Positions 33,861 through 44,985 of a DNA stretch of 64,000 bases are shown here, in pieces. Origin of the DNA: Jacaranda mimosifolia. Lineage: Eukaryota > Streptophyta > Magnoliopsida > Lamiales > Bignoniaceae. The notes beneath the pieces are model-generated. The model was given only the letters and a program-made list of their open reading frames with translations, was not told the origin of the DNA and did no database searches. Numbering within the stretch: position 1 is the stretch's first letter; the number at the start of each line of letters is the position of its first letter. Position numbers and translations under genes: made by a program. The stretch spans positions 14,949,968 through 15,013,967 of the forward strand of contig CM032129.1 of the NCBI GenBank assembly GCA_018894105.1, given 5' to 3'.

Positions 33861-34790
33861 TCGCCTTCGATGATTTGCGAAATCTCAAGAATGGAAAAAA
33901 TCCACTGAACCAACCGGGCCTAACTTCCACGTTTGACTTAACCTCAAAATTGTTCTAGATTCCGAGAAAGGGATAAATGTCCTATACCAAGGTACTTCTA
34001 ATCCAATGGGGATTAATGTAGATCAAGAGACACGTAAAATGTTCACGAATTGGGTTAAGGATCTTCCTATCCCATAGTCTCATGATGGCATCTACAAACT
34101 TCAAAAAATCTCATTGACACATGAATAGTACCTTGGTTCAAGTTTAAAAGAGTTGTAAAAGCAAACAAGGTATGAGAAGTTCATGTTGTCAAAGGAGATT
34201 TTTCAAGATAGGTTGAATGTAAAGTCATGTGTCATCGACTAAGGTCTAAAGATGATTAGGCTTGGAGAAGTTTTTCAACTTGGACGTAGTGATGGACAAT
34301 AATCTCCATGAGGTTTGATTCTCATATCCTTGTCGAGTTTTATTGATCAAAGTGTTGATCTAGCGGGGACTGCCATGATAAGGGCATACCATTAATGCTT
34401 GCTTCCTCCTCCAAATATATAGGCCCTAGGGTTGCTAAAAAGGGAGGTAAAATGAAGAAAAATTCTTTCTCTAAGGGAAGACAACCATTAAAGGCATCTA
34501 GAGGAGTCAAGAAGATTATAGAGGATATAGTCGATATTACTTGTTTCTACTTTAGTAAGAAAGGCCATCAAAAGTGGTATTACAAGGAATACCTTGCAAA
34601 CCTTGGGAAGGGTGTGTACTTTATTGAAATACATTTAAGGATAAATGCTTCCTCATAGATATATGATATCGCATGTGATTCTTATCTTTGTAATTTGTTA
34701 CAAAGAGTAGAAAGAAGAATAAAACTAAGTGATGGGGATATAATCTACCATCTTGGCAAAGGAGCAAGAGTTGCGGCCAAAGCCAAAGGC
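33860..34790 (+). pseudogene. gag and protease remnant of Copia element C
   Basis: Gag traces begin near 33900 and are heavily broken. The zinc knuckle region at 34545-34590 reads CFYFSKKGHQKWYYKEYL; two of its three Cys ligands have changed to Phe and Tyr. The protease start follows at about 34655 (IYDIACDSYLC), where the catalytic Asp-Thr/Ser-Gly has become Asp-Ile-Ala and the usual preceding Trp codon is TAG. Confidence 0.7.
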
Positions 34791-34801
34791 ATATAATCAA
34801 A

Positions 34802-35705
34802 TTGGACTTGGGGAATTCCCAAATTGTGTGTGATCCTTGTTATTATGTACCTTATTTTGTTAAGAACATTATTTCTTATCCCATTTTGGATAATAAAGGA
34901 TATGAATTTTCAATATCTAATGAGAATTTGAAAGCATTAAAGAATGGTTTTTTAATTGTACAAGGTACATCAAACAATGGATTGTATATATTGAATTCCC
35001 AAACTTCATTAGTGCACATTCAATTAAGTAAAAGAAAGTTAGATATCTAAGAAGATGCCATTGTTTGGCATGAAAGATTTAGCCATATCTCTAAGAATAG
35101 GATGAGCAGGTTAGAAATTCTCAAAGCACTAAATATTAGTGGTATTAAGTGTCTTCCTACTTATGAGTCTTGTTTGAAGGGAAAAATGATGAAGACTCCT
35201 TTTGTAAGAAAAATGGACCGAACCACAAGTCCTTTGGATTTGATCCATAAGGATGTTTGTGGCCCACTAAGAGTTAGTACGACAGGAGGATTTTCTTACT
35301 TTATTACCTTCACTGATGTTCACATTCAGTTCGGACACGTGTATCTTATGAAGTACAAGTCCGAAAACAATTGAAAAGTTCAAAGAGTATTGGTATGAAG
35401 TAGAAAAGCAAAATGGACTAAGTATTAAACCTCTTCGATCGGATTGAGGGAAAGAATACTTGAGTACCGAATTCTTAGGTTATCTAAAAGAGAATGGGAT
35501 TCTCTCTCAATGGACTCCACCCAGTACACCCCAACATAATGAAGTAGCCGAGATGAGAAACTGTACCTTGTTAGACATGGTATGTCCCATAATGAGCTTT
35601 TCTAATGTCCCTATATCCTTTTGGAGATACGCCTTAGAAACGGTGGTGATGCTGCTAAATGTTGTACACTCAAATTTGGTGCTAAAGACACCATATGAGA
35701 TGTGA
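34802..35705 (+). pseudogene. Integrase of Copia element C
   Basis: The pre-integrase part (VPYFVKNIISYPILDNKGY, then WHERFSHISKNRM) leads into the integrase zinc region and core. The core shows KDVCGPLRVSTTGGFSYFIT, LRSD followed by a TGA stop, and TPPSTPQHNEVAEMRN with the catalytic Glu region. A frameshift lies near 35375 and the stop at 35447. It would insert the DNA copy into the genome. Confidence 0.85.
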
Positions 35706-36975
35706 TATGGCAAATCACCTTCTTACTCTTTCTTAAGAGTTTGGGGGTTTCCCGCTTATGTGAGACATCTAGTAGGAGACAAGTTGGATAGTAGATCCAT
35801 CTTGTGCAAGTTTGTGGAATACCCAAATGAGACTTTGGGTTATTATTTTTATGATCCCTCGGAACAAAGGGTGTTTGTTTCAAGGAACGTCACCTTTTTG
35901 GAAATAAATTTTCTATTAGATAGAAATGACATTGTTGTTGAATTTGATGAAGTTCATGATGATAATCAAATACCACAAATGGTGGAAACAAGTAAACATC
36001 AAGAGCCCTACACATAACCTCTAAGAAGGTCGGACCGAATTAAGAAGTAACCTGAAAGATTTGGATTCCTTCATGAGACGGGCCAATCGGACAGCGATCC
36101 AAAGACATATGATGAAGCTATGTTAGATATAGACTCGGGACATTGGCTTAACGTTATGAAATCCGAAATGGACTCCATATACCCCAACAAAGTATGGACT
36201 TTGGTAGATCCACCAAAGGGTATCGTAACTGTTGGTTGCAAATGAATCTATAAACGAAAGCTAGGAGTTGATAGAGAGGTAATGACCTTTAAGGCGCAAC
36301 TAGTGGCAAAAGGTTACACTTAAAGACCCGGCATTAATTTTGAGGAAACCTTTTAACCGGTCACAATATCTAAGTCTATTCGAATTTTACTTGCCATAGC
36401 TGCATTTTATGACTATGAGATATGGCAAATGGATGTGAAAACCACTTCCCTCAATGGAAACATTGAAGAAGAAATCTATATAGAGTAACCACAGGGTTTT
36501 ACTCCGAAAGGAGTGAGCAAAAAGTTTGCAAACTCGAGAGATCCATTTATGGACTCAAGCAAGCGTCCTGAAGTTGGAACATACATTTTGACAAGATAAT
36601 CAAATCATTTGGCTTTGTCAAAAATGTGTACGAACCATGTGTGTACAAAAAGGCTAGTGGATGTAGTGTACAGTTTATTGTGCTTTATGTTGATAACATT
36701 CTTCTCATTGGGAATGAGGTAGGAATATTAGAGTATACTAAAGCATGGTTATCTGCTCAATTCTTCATGAAGGATTTGGGATAAGCATACTACGTATTCC
36801 TAATACGTATATATAGAGATAGATCGAAGAGGATGCTGGGGTTTTCCCAAACCTCGTATATTGACAAAATACTAAAGTAGTTTACTATGGAAGAATCCAA
36901 GAAAGGATTCCTCCCCAAGGGACGTGGTCTTTGTCTCTCCAAGTCTATGGCCCCTAAGATTGAGGAAGAGAGATA
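35706..36975 (+). pseudogene. Reverse transcriptase of Copia element C
   Basis: The linker contains LDSRSILCKFVEYPNETLGY and DPSEQRVFVSRNVTFLE. RT begins near 36130 with WLNVMKSEMDSIYPNKVWTL. It has YEIWQMDVKTTSLNGN (first catalytic Asp), and LYVDNILLIG at 36683-36712, where the second Asp of the YVDD box is Asn. Stops, mostly TAA and TGA, occur at conserved positions such as KGYT*RPG. The polymerase cannot be active. Confidence 0.88.
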
Positions 36976-37408
36976 AAAGATGTCCTACATCCCTTATGTG
37001 TCTGCTATTGGAAGCATGATATATACAGTTCAATGTATAAGACCGGATATAGCGCAAGCTCTAAGTGTTACAAGCTGCTTTCAATCCATCCCCAATGAGT
37101 GCCACTGGATGGTCGTTAAAGCAATTCTTAAGTACTTAAGAAGGACTAAAGACTTGTTTTTAGTATACAACAATGAAGAATTGAAACCCGAGAGATTTTC
37201 GGTTCCTAGTTTCCAATCCGATGCAGATAACCTAAAATCCAGTTTTGGATTCATCTTTTGTCTCAATGGCGATGTGGTGAGTTGGAAGAATTCCAAACTA
37301 GACACCTCGATCGATTCAACCATAAAGGTAGAATACATTGCGGTTTTGGAAACCGCAAAGAAAAGTGTTTGGATAGAAACTTTATCTAAGAGTTGGTGTA
37401 GTGCCTAG
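36976..37408 (+). pseudogene. RNase H of Copia element C
   Basis: Starts with YIPYVSAIGSMIYTVQCIRP, the conserved end of Copia RT/RNase H linkers. It continues with LKYLRRTKDLFLVY and SFQSDADNLKSSFGFIFCLN (the RNase H Asp region) and a segment ending VEYIAVLETAKKSVWIETL. The frame is open over 142 codons. It ends near TAG 37406-37408, shortly before the polypurine tract. Confidence 0.88.
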
Positions 37409-37671
37409 TGTGTATAAGCCTATGGTTGTCTTTTAAAGACAACTTTGGACTTGATCCAATATCTCATCAGTTATCCAACATAAATAAATGCGTTATCATT
37501 TGATATATGATATCATTTTGTAGAGGCGACATTTGAGTGGAAATGGTTGCCTCAGAAGAGAATATTATAGAACTATTGTCTTAACCCCTAAATGCAAAAT
37601 GTCTTTGAAAGACATCTTCAGAAGATGGTCCTTAAGGCTATGGGGCATTATGTTTAGTGCAAGTGGGAGAT

Positions 37672-39987
37672 TATTGGAATAGTTCCCCCCAAGCTAATTA
37701 GATTGGCATGTAAACTATTTTACTTGTAATACAATCTTAATTGAATGATATGCATTATAAATGGCTATCTTCATCTTATGCCTATATTAATTCATTGGCA
37801 TTTGGTTGAAGCCCTTAGATCATACATGACTATAGGACTTGGTCACGCACCAGGTAGTGATAATGGAATAAGTCTTACACAGTCGTAATCTTAAATATCC
37901 CAAGTTATAGAATTTTATGAGACATGGCATATAAGATTCGGATATATTTGTACTAATGATGCATAATCCAAGGGTTGGATGTTACTCTGTTCCATAAGCA
38001 AGCCATGTATGACATAGGTGCATATTAGTAGGTGCTTGTTAGAGAGCAAGGCACTGGAGGCCCGATTGGAGAATCTACTAGGTAGCCGTTGTGGCATGTC
38101 GGTAGTGGCAAGTTCTCTAGCTTACGCTAGTGCATATAATTAGTCATTCGATACGAGGATATATTGTACCCTTATGTTTAGGTCCTCATGCTTTGACTCT
38201 TCCTTGGCCACTTAGCGGGCCATTCAGGTTGAGGTTGGGTATGATCTACTTAGACATAAAGGTTTATGAGATCTAAAGCGGGATTTGACTCCTCGTCTTT
38301 GTGAAGTACGAGTGCATCTCTTATGTGTTCTGTAATGATTGAATCCAAGGAGTCAATGTGCAAGGCAGTATGACAATTTCGAAAAAGAGTTTTCCAAAGA
38401 TGAAGTCATAAATCAGAATCGAACATTGAGAATAAAAACATAGTATCAAGGCTATTAGGGAGCCAACAAATATCTTGCCCTATGCCACTTTCATGGAGAT
38501 AGGAGACAAAATGACCATATTTGCATAGATGGAAGGATTGTATTTACATGAATGGAAGGACCGTATTTACATGGTATGCGTAGAGCTATAATGGTTCACC
38601 AAAAGCATTCATTTGGCCAATTGTTGGACTCCATGGGTTTGAGGTTGGATATTGACCATAGAGATTGGGTATTCTTTAATTGATAGAGATTAATTAAATT
38701 GAGTTGATTTGTTTAAAGGAGATTAAACTAATGTGAATATTTGATATTCTAAAGTCATAAAAGTTGTGAGCCCATATCTAATGAACGGTAGAACCTAATA
38801 GGTCACACACAAAAGTCAATTGGATATCTTACTTGATGAAGGGAATTTTCTAAGTGTTAGAGAAATTCCAAGTTGACCGAAAATGAGAGGAAATTAGTTG
38901 ATGCAATTTTTAGTCATTTTGGCTTGATCAATTTAATTGTTTAATTGATCTAAATAATTTAAGGAGTCAAATTAGATCAATTAAATTAAAGGTTAATTTA
39001 ATTCGTGCCACATGACTATCAATTGGTCAAATTAACTTAAAGAGTTAAGTTAACTATTACTAGCTTAAAGAGTTAAACTAGTTGACTTAAAGATTAAGTC
39101 AAAGTTTAATTAAATTTAATTTAATTTAATTAAAGTGAAGAATTTATTTTGGAGGAAAAATTCAAATAACGAGTTCATTTGGTGTGTTATTGGAATTTAT
39201 TTGGATGATATTTCATGAGATGAAATGAAGATTCCAAATAAAATTCAAATGCACATTAAATTCACATGCAACTTGCTCGAAAGTTGGCAAGCAAGTGGCA
39301 CTCCCCTTCGTGGGAGGTGTGATGCCACTTAAGCATCACACCATCCCTCTATTTATATATAGATATAGAGAGGGGCAACCAAGAGGCATGTGAATACAAG
39401 CATTTTGCATCTAATTATTAGATTCCTCATTTTCCTTCCCATTTTTGTGATTCTCTCATGTGTTGAGGCTTCACATTTTTCATCACCTCATCCTCTCTTG
39501 ATTTTCGACCTTCATCATCCTCATTTATCCTTTGATTTTCCAGCTGATGTAGGAGAAATTGGATTGTCCAATGGGGTGTGGATCTTGACATTAGAGGCAA
39601 TACACTTGGATTGTTAAGCTTTTGGAGATCCTCTGTTTAGGCAGTAACTTTGAAGCATCCATTGGAGGTCTTGCTGAAATTATTTTGAGCTGAAATTTTT
39701 ACTAGAGATACATCAAGGCATTGGTGTTCTTTTGGTTCAAGTTTCACTCGATTCCAAGGTGATTTAGCTGGGCAAACGTTGCACATACTCTGTTGTGCTA
39801 GGAGGAGACTACTTTGGAGAGATCTTGCCAGTCTTCATCATTTTTGTTGGAATTTGCTTTTGAGGTAATTTTTTGACTTTAATCTAATTTAACAGCATGA
39901 ATTAGATCCTTGTGGAGCTGTAAATCAAGTTAGATTTCAGTTTTTGAAGTGTTATTAATTGGATCCTTGGCTTACACTGTCTTTAAA
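37672..39987 (+). repeat. 3' LTR of Copia element C
   Basis: 2,316 bp, pairing with 29670-31935. It contains a small extra duplication near 38530-38580 (ATGGAAGGACCGTATTTACAT-like) that is absent from the 5' copy and explains most of the length difference. Confidence 0.92.
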
Positions 39988-39992
39988 CTAAG

Positions 39993-41289
39993 TGGAGTGG
40001 TAGATGGTGATGGAATATATGCAGGTGATATGGATGGTAGATGAGATGAGTATTGTAACTATGAGGGTGGTTGTAGGGCACGGTATGTTGATGACCTTAA
40101 AGTATTTGAGGAAGTCATGGGTGACGACAGTAATGAAGAGAACAAGGGAAAATGAGTACTATGGAGATGTGTGGGAGGAAGGCATGGCTAGGCATAAACT
40201 AATGACCAACCGACGTCGTGGTGGGAGATTGGTTGGCTGGGAAGTGTGTCTGAGAGGTTGGGAAATGCCCTTGTTTTGGCTAGAATCTCGACCTCAGTTG
40301 ATGGCGAGGGCGGATACCTGACTAGTCTACCATTTGTAAAACAAAACAAACAGCACAAATGGACAACAATATTGTCATGACAAATTAATTAACTGCATAT
40401 GTAAAATTCTTAGAAACAATTAATAACTAAATTCAATAGAATACACATTAGTCTTGATAGAAATTTTAATAGAATACATCATTCATCAAATATATTCTTC
40501 AGTCTTTCTATCTACGTAAATATATTTTTGTAATAAAAGGACAGTAATTACGGTCCATTGACATTCCAATCCTCAATTGTTTGTCATAGATATCAACAGA
40601 TCCAGGTAGACAAAAATACTGAAGACTCTATGTGATGAATAATAGAACTTTTGAATATAAAGTTTTAGTTCAGTTCAGTTATTAACTGATATTAATAATT
40701 TTGGTTCCACTTAAAACTAAATCAAAATCAATTTTGGTTAGTAGAAAAATGCTAACATGCCAACTATATCAAGTTGAATTTCATTTATTTAATAAATGTA
40801 GAATAGGTTAGTTTCTTAGTTGAAGATGTACAATTAGATGTACAAATGGACTTAGTCTATTTTCAATTATAGGAGTTGAAGATATTTAAGGATGAACTAA
40901 TAATTGATTAATTGACACCATTACTTTTTTATTCGAATAATGAGTTAGTAGGATTATTCAATTTTGTTATTCACATTATAGGAGTTATTCAAATTCAGAT
41001 GATTACACCATGTTATGCAAATAATAGGAATTATTCAAGACTTATGTGTTGTTTGAATTATAAATCATTCATTAATTAACATTTACAGATACACCAATAA
41101 GTGGATGCTTACATTGTATATTTGCCAATAGATGTCATCTTAGATGGTTGAACACTATGCACCTCGACTCCAAGTTCTCTTCTCTTTTTTCTCTTCTTTC
41201 CTTTCTTCTCTACTCTTTTCTATGTTCCATTTATTCTCTCTGCTCTTTTCACTTCTATTCTTGTAAGGTGAAGAATATGTATTTATTCA
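39993..41289. other. Flank of the Copia insertion and AT-rich spacer
   Basis: 39993-40321 has higher GC content and several open frames, for example on the plus strand at 40004-40321, but no motif that I can tie to a family. It may be the other half of the interrupted En/Spm-type locus. From 40322 to 41160 the DNA is plain AT-rich spacer. A pyrimidine-rich CTCTTCTCTTTTTTCTCTTC tract lies at about 41175-41260. Confidence 0.4.
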
Positions 41290-41809
41290 AGTGAACATTC
41301 AAATTAAACTTGATTTTTGAGGCGTTTGTTTACCCTGCTCTTTAGAGCAAACTTGATCTTTGTGGCACTTTTGCACCCTATTCTTTAAAACAAATTGAAT
41401 CTTTAAGGGGCTTGCTGCATACCTTGCTCTTCAGAGCAAATTAAATCTTTGATGTGCTTGCACATCTCGCTTTTTGGAGCAAACTTGATCTTTGAGGTAC
41501 TTAGCACCCTGCTCTTCAAAGCAATTAATCTTTGAGGAGTTTGCGCATCTTGCTTTTTGGAGCAAACTTGATCTTTAAGGCGTTTGCACCCTGCTCTTCA
41601 GAGCAAACTGAATCTTTGAGGCTCTAGCACATCCTGCCCTTCAGGAGCGAACTGAATCTTTGAAGTGCTTGCACATCCTGTTCTTTGGAGCAAACTAAAT
41701 CTTTGAGATACTAGCGCACCTTGCTTGGCGAAGAAAACTTGATCTTTAAGGCATTTGTACATTCCACTCTTTGTAGCAACTTAAATCTTTAAGGCGCTTG
41801 CGCACCATC
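41290..41809. repeat. Minisatellite, about 42-bp unit, split by element D
   Basis: About 12 imperfect units contain AGCAAACTTGATCTTTGAGG followed by CGCTTGCACACCCTGCTCTT. The array is cut by the Athila element at 41810. Sequence right of that element (48847-48860, CCCTGCTCTCAAG) continues the interrupted unit. Confidence 0.88.
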
Positions 41810-43014
41810 TATTAGTTGTGCAAAATAAATAATGCAAATAATTAGCAAGTGCACGTGTTACAACAAGTAATAAAGTGATGAGAAGAGTGTTGATCTTACG
41901 AGGAACTAAATTATTATATACTAATTACTAGTTTATCACACACTTGTTTTATTCAAACAAAAATTAATTATGCAGGAATTATAACTAAACTAATGAAAAT
42001 AAGAAAAAGTGTACTGATTAAGATTTCTATTAGGATATAGAAGCCTAGAATTATGATTTCATCAATCGAATGAGTTGATTACATAATTTTCTCCTAATGA
42101 AATTAATAACAGGTTATTAATCTTGAGTCGTATGCATTACGGGGTTCTTTTGAATTACCCGCAATCAAATCCCTCATTTATTCAGTTCACCATATTCCTA
42201 TGTGAATTAACCAAATTGTGGATAAGGTTGTACCACTTAAATAACTCCTTAGGGCAATCAGGTATATTCCTATCGTACTTATAAATTAATTAATTTAATA
42301 ATTTAAACAATTAATCCTAAGGTCTTCTATCGTCAATCAATCCCTAGATTTTCTTTTCCAAGACTCCTCTAGAGTTTAAAGATGTACTTGATTGTTGATC
42401 AGACAATCAAATAGAAAAAGCACACAATAGAATAAATAACCTTAACTGCTACTAATTTCATGAAAGAAAATTATGCATCAATTTATTCAAAAGAATCCAT
42501 CATAATTCTAGAATAATAAATTAGTTCATGATTGAATTGTCAAACAAAATATGAATAAAACAAAATATCATCTCAAATCCAGAATTAAAAAGAAAATCAA
42601 AGGGAGAAGAAGAAACACTATTTCTAGTAGAATTTATCTCCACTTTGTCCTCCTCTGAATTTCGAATTCTTGCGATACTTCTAATCTCCAAAATGGCAAA
42701 TCCAAATCTCATCTCCAGTGACTAAGTGTTTGAAATGCCTATTTGTAACTGATTACAGGAGTTTTCTAATTAGAATAGGACTCAAATAACTAAAAAGTCT
42801 CTTCTACCCATCCTTGATTAGATTCTGAGGTATCTTCCTACTAGCATTTCCACCAATTTGTGTCAATTTGTGACCTCTTTGTAATTTCTCTACTTGTATT
42901 CTTGCAATTCCAAATTGTCATTAATAAGCAAGGGAATTATTATTTTTTAAACAAGAAAATTATTTATTAAGTCCTAAATGTGATGTTAAAATTAATACGA
43001 ATAAAGACTTAACA
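41810..43014 (-). repeat. 3' LTR of Athila element D
   Basis: 1,205 bp; starts TATTAGTTGTGC where the partner has TGTTGGTTGTGC, and ends GACTTAACA. Next to it, 43016-43026 is a run of 11 C, the polypurine (G) tract on the minus strand. Confidence 0.92.
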
Positions 43015-43057
43015 ACCCCCCCCCCCAAAACTTAATACGCTGCTCGTCCTTGAGCAA
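43015..43057 (-). promoter_or_regulatory. Polypurine tract and conserved hairpin of element D
   Basis: On the minus strand TTGCTCAAGGACGAGCA (43041-43057) forms a short inverted repeat (TGCTC/GAGCA). It is followed by AAGTTTTGGGGGGGGGGG just before the 3' LTR. This combination is a recurring feature ahead of Athila 3' LTRs, from memory of the family. Confidence 0.65.
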
Positions 43058-43059
43058 CA

Positions 43060-44985
43060 AATGGAAAAGACTCAAAGACATTCTAACAAATCTGCATTAG
43101 AATGTATGTACAAAAATATCATTTCTTTTTTATACTCTCAGAACTACTTCGGAGCTATGCTCGTAGTCAACCACAGTTGTGATTTAATTTCACTATGCAT
43201 AAATAAGCAGACACAATGTTCAAATGAATCCCCCGTGTATGTGTGTGATTTCTCTACGAGTAGTTATTGGCAATTCGGATTAATTGATGTACAAGAACAA
43301 GAGTCCACTCTAATACTCCATAGGTTTGTTTTTCATCTTTATCTCCACTAATGTAGAATATACTCAATAAAGGATTGTTTAGGACTTTCAGAGCTTGTAA
43401 TATAGGCTTGGGTAAAGGTAGGAAAGATATAGATAATACTGACTCAATGCCCATAATACTTGTTCATAATCACCTTTCAATACTTTCCCCAAACTATTTG
43501 AATAGTACTTCTCAATTTCTTTCTTTCTCTTTTTTTTCTCAGACCCCCTTTTTTTGGTGCACATGCCACTATGCACTTTCTTTTTTTCTTGATTTATTTA
43601 TTTATTTTTGGTGGGGGAAGAAAATCAAACTCATGGGCACTATATTGTTTGTTCCCATCTTCATAAGAGCTTCAAATAGATCTAATAAGTAATTGTGGGA
43701 TTTATTTGGTGTGATCATGTGTTTAGGCTGGCTGTTGAGTTATTTACCAAATAAAAAAGATACTTTAAAAATAGGCTCAATTGGGAACCTTAGGGATATA
43801 ATATCATTTGATAGGCTTGAAAGGCTCAAATGGGTCAAAAATGGCCTAAGTCATTTCCTTTATTTGAGTGTTTTCTAGGATTTCGTCGCGATAGGGAATC
43901 AAACAAATTCTAAAGTTTAAATTATTACCTATGTTACTCATGCATAAATGTCCTCTAAATCAAATCAATAATTAAAAGAGAGAAAGTGAATGATCAAAAA
44001 TAAGAGATGTCATCCTAGCATTACTTCTACTCAAAGTGCATAGTTCCATCATCACACAATTATAATTTTCCATAAAACATAAAATTAAAAGAGTAATATC
44101 TTCATTGATTTAAGAAGATTAATTATTTGTACGCAAGACATTGACTCAATTACTAAGCCCTAATCATAACCAAAATAACAAGAAATAAAAAAATAAAGGA
44201 CTAAAAACTGATATGCAAAGCGCTCCCTCCCTCCCCCCCCAACTTGAAAGGTATTTTGCCCTCAAATTATTAATAGTATCATGACAGAGAAAGCTAGAAA
44301 ATAAGAGACACAAATATGAAAAATGACAAAAATAAAAATAAACAAAAAAGAAAAGGAAGAAAATATGACCTAATAATTTACGGTGTCATCATTCTTCTTG
44401 ACCTACGGGGGTAGAATTGAAACAATAATATAAAGATGTGGTGGTGGTGGTAATTAACTCCAAATAAAATTACTCTCAATAATATCTAAAGAAAATCAAT
44501 AAATTTCAATCAATAAATCAATATCCAGAAATTTAATTCAATTGGCATCCAAATATCCACCAATTCCCCTCAATAATCAATCAATTATTTATCAAATATT
44601 CTCAAATAAACAACCATTCAATATGAATTATGAATTATTCAATAAATAACCTAACTAATTTCAATCTCTCAAATCAATAAAATAGGCCTTCCTAAATGAT
44701 AAATACCTAGAAATTCAAATCAATTTAAAATACTAATATATCTAAAATATGCTATAAAGGAAGTGATGAGGATGGTGGTGTGGGTGGGTTTGTTTGAGAA
44801 AAAAATGAATAAAAAGAGAAAGAGAAGAAAGAAAGCAAAGAGAAAGAAAAAAGAAAAAGAAAAAGGAAAGAGAAAGAAATGGAAAAGAAGAAGAAAAAGA
44901 AAAGAAAGAAGAAAAAAAATCAATTAAAAGAGAGAGATGGGTGGCCGGTTGGGGTGAAAAACAATGAAAATCTAAAGCAATTGAA
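43060..44985 (-). other. Long non-coding 3' region of element D
   Basis: About 1.9 kb where some Athila elements carry an env-like ORF. No membrane-protein frame is seen. ORFs at 43061-43692 are unassigned, and 44720-44935 is a GA-rich low-complexity tract that yields Phe/Ser/Leu-rich artefacts. A second G tract (plus-strand C run at about 44227-44240), preceded on the minus strand by GGGCAAAATACCTTTCAAGTT, looks like an internal polypurine tract. Confidence 0.55.

Larger units (their letters stand above)
29670..39987 (+). mobile_element. Ty1/Copia LTR retrotransposon C with 2.3-kb LTRs
   Basis: LTRs at 29670-31935 (2,266 bp) and 37672-39987 (2,316 bp) start TGTTGGAATAG / TATTGGAATAG and end CTTTCGA / CTTTAAA. 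Flanks CCAAG (29665-29669) and CTAAG (39988-39992) form a target duplication with one mismatch. A primer site TGGTATTGGAGCC (31937-31949) resembles the initiator-Met site TGGTATCAGAGCC. A polypurine tract AAGTGGGAGA lies at 37661-37670. Order on the plus strand: gag, protease, integrase, RT, RNase H, which is the Copia order. By eye the LTRs differ at about 10% of 170 positions compared near 30600, so it is an old insertion. All domains contain stops. Confidence 0.93.

Noticed and set aside
40004..40321. 105-codon plus-strand ORF as a gene
   Set aside because: It has no motif and several competing frames, and it lies next to a retroelement edge; it is kept only as unassigned flank.
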